Origin: an uncultured Collinsella sp.
GTDB taxonomy: Bacteria > Actinomycetota > Coriobacteriia > Coriobacteriales > Coriobacteriaceae
DNA length: 64,000 nt
Direction of reading: 5' to 3'
Assembly: GCA_958407465.1 (NCBI GenBank)
Contig: CATYIV010000001.1
Span: forward strand, 1-64,000
Shown: piece after piece, positions 41,741-49,514 of the stretch
How the letters are laid out: each line of letters opens with the position of its first letter
How positions within the stretch are numbered: position 1 is the stretch's first letter
Translations under genes and position numbers: made by a program
Notes under the pieces: generated by a model
Database searches by the model: none
What the model was told of the DNA's origin: nothing
Seen by the model: only the letters and a program-made list of their open reading frames with translations

Positions 41741-41866
41741 ATGCCCATTGAACTTCCGGAGGGGAGCGCTTTATTAAGCTATCGAGATTCTGGGCAGGAG
41801 CTCTCACTGGTCTTCGATAATGGGACCAGCTTAATTCGCGACACAGTGTGTCGCGAATGGGAGTAG
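41741..41866 (+). CDS. Short open frame, possible gene remnant
   Basis: From ATG at 41741 the frame encodes 41 residues (MPIELPEGSALLSYRDSGQE, then LSLVFDNGTSLIRDTVCREWE). The composition is protein-like. The frame continues upstream without a start (YSFAFQLGIW), so this could be the C-terminal remnant of a longer gene. No ribosome site is obvious at the ATG. The frame overlaps the palindrome at 41834-41858. No family recognised. Confidence 0.3.
   Translation: MPIELPEGSALLSYRDSGQELSLVFDNGTSLIRDTVCREWE
41834..41858. repeat. 25-bp perfect palindrome
   Basis: ATTCGCGACACA, one base, and its exact complement TGTGTCGCGAAT. No T-run follows on either strand. It could be an operator or a recombination-related site. 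Confidence 0.7.
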
Positions 41867-41960
41867 TCGTTAGGTGTCCTTCAATGGCTAATCATATAAG
41901 AACGTCCAAGTGCCGGATTTTGTCATTTAGTGTCGTTCTCAGCGACTATTCTGGAGGGTC

Positions 41961-41995
41961 GTGGGCAAAAAAGGGCAAATATGAGTACTGTTGCC
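41961..41995. repeat. Inverted repeat family D, left copy
   Basis: The 35 bases here match 42156-42190 in inverted orientation at 32 of 35 positions; the shared core is CAAAAAAGGGCAAATATGAG plus TACTG. Similarity continues a few bases outward (GAGGG with GTGG). The two copies bracket about 160 bases that include a terminator-like hairpin. Confidence 0.8.
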
Positions 41996-42155
41996 ATTAT
42001 GGTTGCATTTATTTTGCTATAAATAGCAGCTCCTGATGAGATTTGTTCCCATTAGGAGCTACTTTTATTGAACATATGAGGAGAAATAACGTCGTCTGCG
42101 GACGAGTGGAACGTTGAATAGTTCCTGAAGTGATCAAAATCGCTGCTACTAAACA

Positions 42156-42190
42156 GGTAGCAGTACTCATATTTGCCCTTTTTTGACCAC
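42156..42190. repeat. Inverted repeat family D, right copy
   Basis: Inverted partner of 41961-41995 (three mismatches in 35). Together the pair delimits a segment of about 230 bases resembling a small non-coding mobile element. Confidence 0.8.
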
Positions 42191-42280
42191 AGCCCTCTCG
42201 GAAACCTTTCCAGAGGCGTCAAACAGCCATAATCCAAAGGTCGCCTCAAACAATTAACCGGCTAAGAGCGTCCATGGCTA

Positions 42281-42355
42281 CCCAAAAGCTGTACGCCAGC
42301 ATCCAAAGATGTCGGAAATGGTCGACTTTGGATGCTGGCGTACATGTTTGGGTCG
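42281..42355. repeat. Hairpin repeat family C, copy 2
   Basis: GTACGCCAGCATCCAAAG (42291-42308) and its perfect complement (42326-42343), with flanks as in the copy at 41201-41275. It ends 34 bases from the stop of the glutaredoxin gene, so both copies lie at 3-prime ends of minus-strand genes. Confidence 0.85.
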
Positions 42356-42389
42356 TATAGGTTGGGGCGAGCCGGTCGCAACGCGAGTG

Positions 42390-42635
42390 TTAGAGTAGGT
42401 TCTCCTGTACCCATGCGATGATGTCGCTCGACTCGTAGAGTGGCTTGCCGTCGATGAACAGGCAGGGAACCTGGCGCTTTCCGCCGACGGCGATGAGTGC
42501 CTGCTCGGCATCGGGGTCGGTCGAGATATTGCGCTCGGGAATGGTCACGCCGTTATCGGCCAAAAAGCGCTTGACCTTTATGCAATACGGGCAGCCGGTC
42601 ATAACGAATAGCGCGAGCTCATGATTAGTAGCCAT
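42390..42635 (-). CDS. Glutaredoxin
   Basis: Small thiol oxidoreductase of 81 residues with the active site CPYC (15-18) in VMTGCPYCIKVKRF, the cis-Pro region QVPCLFID and the GSH-binding-like SSDIIAWV. The ATG at 42635 follows GGAG closely. An additional Cys near the cis-Pro (VPC) is unusual. It reduces disulfides or ribonucleotide reductase-type substrates in the cytoplasm. Confidence 0.93.
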   Translation of the reverse strand: MATNHELALFVMTGCPYCIKVKRFLADNGVTIPERNISTDPDAEQALIAVGGKRQVPCLFIDGKPLYESSDIIAWVQENLL

Positions 42636-42686
42636 AGGTCTCCAATCGGTTGCAGTTTTGATTGAAATACCCAAAGCCGCCGCGGT

Positions 42687-43514
42687 CTATGCGCGGGTCA
42701 GTGACGACTCGATGGCCTGTACCAGAAACGCCGTGGCTCCGGTGCCGCAGGGCTTGTCGTAGTAGTCAACAAAGCGCTGGTCGGCAAGATAGCCGTGGGC
42801 GAGGCCCAGGTACGCCTCGTCTTGGGGCTCGCATCCCCAGTTGAGAGCAATCCATCGACGGTGCATTGTAACCAGTTTTTGGGCTTCGTTGCTCTCTGGG
42901 TCGCCAATGCCCATGGCAATCGAGAGCTGGCCCAAAATGGCGCGTTCAAGTTCCTTCATGTCGTTCCATGTCTGAGGATCCATATCCAGTAACGTTTCGT
43001 TTGCTGCATCGATAGCCTCATTGCCATAGCGAGCTCGAGCCTCGGCGCCGTAGCATTCCTCGTTTTCCTGCACGGTGCGCCAGCGCTCCAGTTGCGGCAG
43101 GACGGCGCCCATGAGCGAGACGGCTTCGTCAAGCGACATGCCGGTGTTTTGCGCCAGGCGCGGGGCACAGTCCTCGATCATCGCCTCCATGGTGGTGGCG
43201 TAGGTGTACTTGCCGTGGTCGTAGCACCACTTGCAGTAATGGTCGGTCGTGGCGCCCGTGGCATCGGTGCCGCAGTCGTCGGGCGTGAGTATCATGCCGC
43301 AGCTCTGACAATAGTGCTCGGGCATTTCGAGCAGGTGAGACAGGGGCTCGCCGGTTACGGCGGCAATGAGCTTCATCATGTCGATGCCCGGTGTGACCTC
43401 GCCGCGCTCCCAACGGCTGATGGCCTGGCGTGTGACGAAGAGCTTGGCGGCGAGCTGCTCTTGGGTAAGGTGATGGGCGCGGCGGACAGCGATGAGCTTT
43501 TCTGCAAAGGCCAT
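42687..43514 (-). CDS. XRE regulator with zinc ribbon and TipAS-like drug-binding domain
   Basis: Three-domain protein of 275 residues. Residues 5-60 are an XRE/Cro helix-turn-helix (LTQEQLAAKLFVTRQAISRWE). Residues 66-105 form a zinc ribbon with Cys pairs 69/72 and 94/97 (HYCQSCGMILTPDD, DHYCKWCYDHG), of the type PF12674. Residues about 145-270 resemble the TipAS antibiotic-recognition domain of MerR protein TipA (LDMDPQTWNDMKELERAI, HGYLADQRFVDYYDK, ATAFLVQAIES). The protein probably binds a hydrophobic or thiopeptide-like ligand and changes gene expression. It lies 51 bases upstream of the glutaredoxin gene on the same strand, and may control it. Confidence 0.85.
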   Translation of the reverse strand: MAFAEKLIAVRRAHHLTQEQLAAKLFVTRQAISRWERGEVTPGIDMMKLIAAVTGEPLSHLLEMPEHYCQSCGMILTPDDCGTDATGATTDHYCKWCYDHGKYTYATTMEAMIEDCAPRLAQNTGMSLDEAVSLMGAVLPQLERWRTVQENEECYGAEARARYGNEAIDAANETLLDMDPQTWNDMKELERAILGQLSIAMGIGDPESNEAQKLVTMHRRWIALNWGCEPQDEAYLGLAHGYLADQRFVDYYDKPCGTGATAFLVQAIESSLTRA

Positions 43515-43655
43515 AGCGGCTCCTTTCTGCTGGTTGATGGCTTAAGCATACGCGGTGACAGGCGCCCTTCCAAGCAACCGTTGGTTGCACGACGGGGGAC
43601 CGCGGCGAAGAATTGCGCGTAACGCCCCATGCCCCCATGCCGTACAATGACCGGC

Positions 43656-44393
43656 ATGGAACCTATCGCACACATACATACCGACCTGCCGCAGAAGTTC
43701 GGCATTCCGCGCAACAGCTTTTTGGCGCCTCATCTGCAGGGACGCATCGTTTTCGAGCCGGAATTTGCCTCCAATGCAGCGGTTGAGGGTCTGGACTCCT
43801 TCTCTCACCTGTGGCTGCTGTGGCGCTTCGAAAACGGAACGCCCGGCGGCACGGCTAAGGACATAGCTGCCGATGCCAAGTCGCAGGACAGGTCCGGCAC
43901 CAACGTCAAGTGGTCGAAGACCGTGCGCCCGCCGCGTCTGGGCGGAGCCGAGCGCGTGGGTGTCTTTGCCACGCGCAGTCCGTTTCGCCCTAATTCCATT
44001 GGGCTTACCTGCGTCAAGCTCGATCGCGTCGAGCTCACCGGCAATGGTCCCATCATCCATGTGCTGGGGGCCGATCTGCGCGACGGCACGCCCATCTACG
44101 ACATTAAGCCCTACATTCCGTTTGCGGACTGCCACCCGGATGCGACCGGCGGCTGGATTGAGGATGCTCCGTGGCAAGAGCTCGACGTCGAGTTTCCGCG
44201 AGCGCTGCAAGATATGGTCCCGCCCGCAAAGCTCCCCGGCTTGGTCGAGGTCCTTCGCCAAGATCCGCGCCGCGCGGGCAGCAAGCACGAGCCAAACCGC
44301 GTTTACCACTTGGCTTACGCCGGGCTCGACATATCGTTTACGGTCGACGGAGCCAGGTTGACGGTAACCGCCATCAACGACGCGCGGGACTAA
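43656..44393 (+). CDS. trmO: tRNA (N6-threonylcarbamoyladenosine37-N6)-methyltransferase TrmO
   Basis: S-adenosylmethionine-dependent methylase of 245 residues that acts on t6A37 of certain tRNAs. TrmO/TsaA motifs are IHTDLPQKFGIPRN, LDSFSHLWLLWRF, VFATRSPFRPNSIGLT (the family signature), VLGADLRDGTPIYDIKPYIPFAD and a C-terminal domain ending EPNRVYHLAYAGLDI. The ATG at 43656 was chosen (MEPIAHI). The gene is divergent from the XRE/TipAS regulator. Confidence 0.92.
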   Translation: MEPIAHIHTDLPQKFGIPRNSFLAPHLQGRIVFEPEFASNAAVEGLDSFSHLWLLWRFENGTPGGTAKDIAADAKSQDRSGTNVKWSKTVRPPRLGGAERVGVFATRSPFRPNSIGLTCVKLDRVELTGNGPIIHVLGADLRDGTPIYDIKPYIPFADCHPDATGGWIEDAPWQELDVEFPRALQDMVPPAKLPGLVEVLRQDPRRAGSKHEPNRVYHLAYAGLDISFTVDGARLTVTAINDARD

Positions 44394-44504
44394 CCCGCCA
44401 TCCGTCCGTATCCGTCAAAATCAACAGCAAACCCCATGCCAAAACCGCCCACGCTGGTGGACAATAACGCCTACCAAAACAATCACTTCGCACGGGAGCT
44501 CAGC

Positions 44505-45719
44505 ATGAAATACGACTTTAGCTCGCTTATCGACCGCCACGGCATGGACTCCATCGCCGTTGATTCTTGGGGTGAGATCCCCGGCATGGCTCCAAACGCA
44601 CCCGACGAGGGCTTCGATCGCATTCCCATGTGGGTGGCGGACATGAACTTCGCCACGGTGCCCACGGTCCAGGAGTACATCATTCAGCGTGCCCAGCACC
44701 CCATGTTTGGCTATTTCAATCCGCGCCCCGAGTACTTCGACCGCATCATCGAATGGCAGAGCCGTCGCAACGGCGTTGAGGGCTTGGCGCCGGAGCATAT
44801 CGGCTACGAAAACGGCGTGCTGGGCGGTGTCGTGTCGACGCTGCGTGCGTATGTTCAGCCGGGCGATGCGGTGCTGGTCCACAGCCCTACCTACATCGGC
44901 TTTACCAAGTCCATTGAGGCCGCGGGCTATCACATTGTCCACAGCCCGCTTAAGCTCGACGATCAGGGCGTGTGGCGTATGGACTTTGAGGACATGGAGC
45001 ACAAGCTCGCCCAAAACCACATCCATGCTGCGGTGTTCTGCTCGCCGCACAATCCCTGCGGCCGTGTATGGGAGCGCGACGAGATCGAGCGCGCCATGGA
45101 CATCTATCGCCAGCACGATTGCGTGGTGATATCGGACGAGATTTGGTCCGATATCATCCTGCCGGGGCACAAGCATATCCCGACGCAGTCGGTGAGCGAG
45201 GATGCCCGCATGCGCACGGTCGCCCTCTATGCGCCGAGCAAGACGTTTAACCTGGCGGGCCTGGTCGGCAGCTACCACATTGTCTACAACGGGACGCTGC
45301 GCGACCGCGTGTGCGCCGTGTCCAACAAGACCCACTACAACGAGATGAATGTCCTCTCCATGCATGCGCTTATCGGTGCCTACCAGCCGCAGGGCTATGA
45401 GTGGGTGGACGAGCTCAATCAGGTGCTTGCCGGCAATATCGAGTACTTCTGCAATTACGTGGACGAGCATTTTGAGGGCGTGTCCTATTCGCGTCCGCAG
45501 GGCACGTACATGGTGTTTCTGGACTGCACCGAGTGGTGCCGCGAGCATGGCCGCGATATTCAGTGGTTGCTCGACGAGGGGGCGCGCGTGGGCGTTGGCT
45601 ACCAGGATGGCCGTCCGTTCCACGGGCCCTGCCACATTCGCGTGAATCTGGCGCTGCCGCTTTCGCGCGTGAGGGAAGCGTGCGACCGCCTGGACCGCTA
45701 CGTTTTTAATGCACGGTAG
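44505..45719 (+). CDS. PLP-dependent aminotransferase, MalY/PatB type (cystathionine beta-lyase)
   Basis: Fold type I enzyme of 404 residues. The PLP lysine is K246 in LYAPSKTFNLAGL; other hallmarks are PMWVADMNF, FCSPHNPCGRVW, VISDEIWSDI and a C-terminal Arg in CHIRVNLALP. MalY/PatB enzymes cleave cystathionine or cysteine S-conjugates to pyruvate, ammonia and a thiol. The ATG at 44505 follows GGGAGCTCAGC. It is monocistronic and is followed by a hairpin. Confidence 0.92.
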   Translation: MKYDFSSLIDRHGMDSIAVDSWGEIPGMAPNAPDEGFDRIPMWVADMNFATVPTVQEYIIQRAQHPMFGYFNPRPEYFDRIIEWQSRRNGVEGLAPEHIGYENGVLGGVVSTLRAYVQPGDAVLVHSPTYIGFTKSIEAAGYHIVHSPLKLDDQGVWRMDFEDMEHKLAQNHIHAAVFCSPHNPCGRVWERDEIERAMDIYRQHDCVVISDEIWSDIILPGHKHIPTQSVSEDARMRTVALYAPSKTFNLAGLVGSYHIVYNGTLRDRVCAVSNKTHYNEMNVLSMHALIGAYQPQGYEWVDELNQVLAGNIEYFCNYVDEHFEGVSYSRPQGTYMVFLDCTEWCREHGRDIQWLLDEGARVGVGYQDGRPFHGPCHIRVNLALPLSRVREACDRLDRYVFNAR

Positions 45720-45729
45720 GCGTGCGCTG

Positions 45730-45771
45730 CATGCGGGACCTTCTGCCAAGTCGGCTGGAAGGCCCCGCATG
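45730..45771 (+). terminator. Hairpin after the MalY-like gene
   Basis: CATGCGGGACCTTC (45730-45743) and GAAGGCCCCGCATG (45758-45771), one mismatch in 14. No T-run, so termination may depend on Rho. Confidence 0.5.
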
Positions 45772-45863
45772 GTAGAACGTCTGTAACCATTGGGCACTCG
45801 CGTGGTTTCGTTTGCTATTATCTTTAACCATTTCAGTCTGTAAACAGGATCGTCTGGAGCTCG

Positions 45864-46733
45864 ATGAAAAGACCCCGTCGCTCGGTTGCCATATCGTTGT
45901 TTGTTGCGCTTGCGGGAGCGTGTGCCTTTGTCGTAGCGATAGCCGGCTGTTCCGGGTCGAATGGCAGGGTCTCGACGTTTGCATTAGAAGGCCTGGACGC
46001 CTCGCAGGCCAAAGACGACAACCTTAAGACGCTCAACGTCGGCAGCGACCTCTATCCACCGTTTGTGTATACCGACGAGTACGGCGATATCGTTGGCCTG
46101 GATGTCGAGATATTGACCGAGGCTTTGGCCCGCATTGGTTACAAGCCAAAGTACCAGCTGATCGATTGGGAAAAGAAGAAGGAGCTGCTGGCGAGCGGCG
46201 AGCTCGATTGCGTCATGGGCAGCTTTAGCATGACGGGTCGCGAAAACGAGTATCGTTGGGCCGGCCCGTACCTTGCGAGCCGCCAGGTGGTCGCGGTCGA
46301 TCCCCAGAGCGATATCTACACGCTTGCCGATCTTGAGGATAAGGTCGTGGCGGTCCAGTCCACCACCAAGCCCGAGGACATTTTGCTCAATCATACAAAT
46401 GAAAACGTTCCGCAGATCAAAGAGCTCTACTGCTTTTCGGACCGTTCGTATCTGAACCCGGCGCTCGTCGAGGGTCTGGTCGACGCCATCGCCGCGCATG
46501 AGTCCTCGCTGCTCACCTACGAAAAAGACTATGGCGTAACGTATCGCATTTTGGATGAGCCGCTGCTAGAGGTTGGTTTGGGCACCGCTTTCGATATCAA
46601 CGATACGCGATGCATCGACGTTAAGCTCACTCATGCCTACCAAGAAATGCTTGTCGATGGCACCATGGAACGTCTGGTGTCAAAGTACTTTGATGACCCT
46701 TCGCCATTTTTGAATATGGAGGGCCTGTCATGA
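45864..46733 (+). CDS. Solute-binding lipoprotein (SBP_bac_3), input protein for the kinase
   Basis: Lipoprotein of 289 residues with a signal peptide ending in the lipobox IAGC (C29). The mature part has the type 3 solute-binding fold: NVGSDLYPPFVYTDEYGDIV, GLDVEILTEALARIG, LDCVMGSFSMTGREN, then the second lobe VVAVQSTTKPED. Such proteins bind amino acids or other polar ligands. Its stop overlaps the start of the hybrid kinase gene (ATGA), so it is likely the ligand sensor for this kinase and not part of a transporter; no permease is near. Confidence 0.9.
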   Translation: MKRPRRSVAISLFVALAGACAFVVAIAGCSGSNGRVSTFALEGLDASQAKDDNLKTLNVGSDLYPPFVYTDEYGDIVGLDVEILTEALARIGYKPKYQLIDWEKKKELLASGELDCVMGSFSMTGRENEYRWAGPYLASRQVVAVDPQSDIYTLADLEDKVVAVQSTTKPEDILLNHTNENVPQIKELYCFSDRSYLNPALVEGLVDAIAAHESSLLTYEKDYGVTYRILDEPLLEVGLGTAFDINDTRCIDVKLTHAYQEMLVDGTMERLVSKYFDDPSPFLNMEGLS

Positions 46734-48922
46734 TCGATGCGCCCGACCACGCCGCTCAGGGGCGGGGCAATCGTTCGACAGGGGTATGGCTCCTTGTCGC
46801 CCTGCTGGGGATAGCGCTCTCGGTTGTTGCCGGCATGATGAGCTACGGCTACACGACGGCCCAAGCCGAGCAGCGCTTTGCCGACGTTGTCGATTACGTG
46901 GCGACGCAGAGCCTTTCCTACGATGCATTCAATAGCGCCTATACGACCAAAAACCTGATTCGCGTTATGGAGATCGCCGGAGAGACAGCGCGCGATATTG
47001 AGCGCGACGGTTCGGTGGATAACGCCATGCTGGAGCAATATGCCGACCAGTTCAACGTGAGCGCACTGATCGTGACGGACGCATCGGGCAATTTGGTGTC
47101 CGAATCCTCGACGGATGGCGTGGGCTACGAGTCGCTCGCTACGTATCTCAAGGAAGCACCCGTGCTGGAGGTGGCAGCCCATCCGCTTAAGTCCTATACC
47201 GCCCGCATTACGCTTTCGGATGATTCGGTTGCAGACATTGGTTGCGTGACCCGGCAAGATGGCGAGGGCATCGTTATCGCGGTCAGGCATCAGAGCGCGA
47301 AGGCAGTTGCAAGCAATACGCTCAAACTGCAGAGCCTGCTCGGTGGTTATGAGACCATCGACAGTGGCAATATCGTGATCGAAAGCGATGGCAAAGTCGT
47401 TGCGACCAATGCCGTTGAACCCACCATATTGGGCGTATTCAATCTGCCTGCAACGGATGTCTTTATTGTCGACGGTATTAAGGATCGATGCCTGCCCGGC
47501 AAAGTCCGACTGGTCAACGCCAGCGGCGAGTGGTATTTGGGCACATTTGGAAAAGCGCGCGGGTTCTACGTGTACACCTATGCCTCGGCGCGGCGCTACT
47601 TTGAGGTCGTCGCGGCTGTTGCTGCCGGCGTGCTGGTGCTCTACAGCGGTGTTATAGCCGTTGTTGTGATGGTGCGTCGCCGCGCTGATCGTCGACGTTT
47701 GACGGACTTGCTGCAGCAGGAGCGCGACTATGGCGACAAGCTGGCAAAGGCAGCGCGTGAGGCCTCGTCTGCCAACTCGGCAAAGACGGAGTTTTTGCGT
47801 CGCATGAGCCACGATTTGCGCACGCCCATCAACGGCATTCGCGGTATGGTTGAGGTCGGCGATGCCAATGCGGACGATCTTCAAAAGCAGACCGAGTGCC
47901 GCTCAAAGATCTGGACGGCATCGGGACTGCTGCTCGACCTTGCCAACGAGGCCCTGGATATGAGTCGCCTGGAGAGCGGGCAGGTCGATCTGGAGCTTGT
48001 TCCCACAAACTTGGTGACCCTCAACCACGAGGTGCGCGTTATTCTGGAGCGCCAGACCGAGGAGCGTCTGGTGACAATTATCTGCGACCAGCAGACGCTT
48101 GATCATCCCTATGTGCGGGTGAGCGTGACGCACCTCAAGCGCTTGTTGCTCAATATTGCCGGCAATGCCGTCAAGTACAACCGCCAGGGCGGCTATGTTC
48201 GCCTGGTGTGCCGCGAGGTGGAGCCAGCGGATGGCGTCCCCGTCTATGAATACACGATCGCCGACAACGGTATTGGCATGAGCGAGGAGTTCCAACAGCG
48301 CCTCTACGAGCCGTTTTGCCGTGAGGAGCAACAGGTGGAAGGCGCTTCATCGGGAACTGGCCTGGGCGCGCCTATCGCAAAACAGTTGGTCGAGCTTATG
48401 GGCGGAACCATGAGCTTTACGAGCGTCTTGGGGCAGGGGACGACGTTTACCATCCGCCTGCCGTTCGAGAAGTGCGACCGCTCCGAGATTCCTCAGGCAG
48501 TTCGCGTAGATGCGGGCGACGGCGATGCGTTCCAGGGCCTGCGCGTTTTGCTCGTAGAGGATAACGATCTGAATGCCGAGATCGCGCAGTTTACGCTCAG
48601 CCGTGCCGGTGCCGTCGTGACGCATGCTAAGGATGGCGAGTCTGCCGTTGAGGCGTTTGCCGCGAGCGCACCGCACGAGTACGACGTGGTGTTGATGGAC
48701 ATCATGATGCCCGGTATCGATGGTCTTGAGGCCACGCGTCGAATTCGAGCACTCGATCGCGAGGATGCCGCGACCACGCTGATTATCGCCGTGAGCGCCA
48801 ACGCCTTTGCCGACGACCGCAGGCTTTCGCGTGAGGCAGGCATGGACGCGCACCTAAGTAAACCCGTGAGCTCGCAGGAGCTCGTTGAGGCGCTGGCGCA
48901 CATAGCCGCCGACGCTTCATAA
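46730..48922 (+). CDS. Hybrid sensor histidine kinase with receiver domain
   Basis: Kinase of 730 residues: membrane helix (about 19-42), extracytoplasmic Cache-like sensor (about 45-290), second helix (about 292-315), H-box MSHDLRTPINGI with H361, ATPase (NIAGNAVKYN, ADNGIGMS, GTGLGAPI), then a C-terminal receiver with phospho-acceptor Asp in VVLMDIMMPGIDG. There is no Hpt or output domain, so a downstream phosphotransfer partner must exist elsewhere. It is translationally coupled to the solute-binding lipoprotein gene; a similar architecture is fused in the gene at 49515-52352. Confidence 0.92.
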   Translation: MIDAPDHAAQGRGNRSTGVWLLVALLGIALSVVAGMMSYGYTTAQAEQRFADVVDYVATQSLSYDAFNSAYTTKNLIRVMEIAGETARDIERDGSVDNAMLEQYADQFNVSALIVTDASGNLVSESSTDGVGYESLATYLKEAPVLEVAAHPLKSYTARITLSDDSVADIGCVTRQDGEGIVIAVRHQSAKAVASNTLKLQSLLGGYETIDSGNIVIESDGKVVATNAVEPTILGVFNLPATDVFIVDGIKDRCLPGKVRLVNASGEWYLGTFGKARGFYVYTYASARRYFEVVAAVAAGVLVLYSGVIAVVVMVRRRADRRRLTDLLQQERDYGDKLAKAAREASSANSAKTEFLRRMSHDLRTPINGIRGMVEVGDANADDLQKQTECRSKIWTASGLLLDLANEALDMSRLESGQVDLELVPTNLVTLNHEVRVILERQTEERLVTIICDQQTLDHPYVRVSVTHLKRLLLNIAGNAVKYNRQGGYVRLVCREVEPADGVPVYEYTIADNGIGMSEEFQQRLYEPFCREEQQVEGASSGTGLGAPIAKQLVELMGGTMSFTSVLGQGTTFTIRLPFEKCDRSEIPQAVRVDAGDGDAFQGLRVLLVEDNDLNAEIAQFTLSRAGAVVTHAKDGESAVEAFAASAPHEYDVVLMDIMMPGIDGLEATRRIRALDREDAATTLIIAVSANAFADDRRLSREAGMDAHLSKPVSSQELVEALAHIAADAS

Positions 48923-48924
48923 GC

Positions 48925-48964
48925 ATATGGCCCGGTTCCAAGGTGGGTCGGAACCGGGCCATAT
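48925..48964. terminator. Bidirectional intrinsic terminator
   Basis: ATATGGCCCGGTTCC and its perfect complement enclose ten bases between the convergent hybrid kinase and Nim-like genes. Confidence 0.85.
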
Positions 48965-48992
48965 TGCTATTTGTGAGTTTTGCTTTTGAGAC

Positions 48993-49472
48993 TTACTTTT
49001 CCTGAATCTGCTTGCCGCAAAGATGCTCAATCGTAATCTCGTAGAGCTGGACGCCCTTAATGTCCTTGGCGATTTCCTCTTCGACTTCTTTGGCAGAAGG
49101 GTAGTACTTAAGGGCGAGCTGGCGGACTTTATCCTCGATAAACGCGGGGGTGTCATTCGCCAGGCGACAACGGCCAAAGACGACGGTACTCATAACGTAG
49201 GGAGCCCAGTTACCGTCCTTGTACCACTCGTTGCCGTAAACGGTAAAGCAGACCTTGTCATCGCGCTTGAGTGCGTCGACCTTGTGGCCAGCCTTGGCGC
49301 CATGGAAATAAATCTTGTCGTGTTCGGTGTCAAAGAAGTAGTTGACGGGAATGGCGTACGGGTAGCCATCGTCGCCGTTGACGGCAAAGACGCCGCGCTT
49401 GCAGGTGGCGAGCAGTTCGCGCGCTTCCTCGTCAGTGATGGCGCGTTTCTTTCGACGTAAGGGCCTAAACAT
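48993..49472 (-). CDS. Pyridoxamine 5-phosphate oxidase-like flavoprotein (Nim-like)
   Basis: Split-barrel flavin protein of 159 residues. MFRPLRRKKRAITDEEAREL, GVFAVNGDDGYPYAIPVNYF, IYFHGAKAGHKVDAL and DDKVCFTVYGNEWYKDG are typical of the pyridoxamine-phosphate-oxidase-like group that includes NimA 5-nitroimidazole reductases. The ATG at 49472 follows AAAGGAAG. It may reduce nitro compounds or bind F420/FMN; resistance to metronidazole cannot be claimed from sequence alone. Confidence 0.88.
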   Translation of the reverse strand: MFRPLRRKKRAITDEEARELLATCKRGVFAVNGDDGYPYAIPVNYFFDTEHDKIYFHGAKAGHKVDALKRDDKVCFTVYGNEWYKDGNWAPYVMSTVVFGRCRLANDTPAFIEDKVRQLALKYYPSAKEVEEEIAKDIKGVQLYEITIEHLCGKQIQEK

Positions 49473-49514
49473 CGTTGGCTTCCTTTCTGGTCGTGCGTGG
49501 TGGTTGAGCACAAA

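Larger units (their letters stand above)
41632..42389. other. Repeat-rich intergenic region of about 760 bases
   Basis: Only one weak open frame (41741-41866) is seen. The remainder holds a 25-bp palindrome, an inverted pair of 35-base repeats, a terminator-like stem (AGCTCCTGAT and ATTAGGAGCT, about 42029-42061, with a T-rich tail) and a family C hairpin. Lower GC than the surroundings is apparent by eye. Confidence 0.6.
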
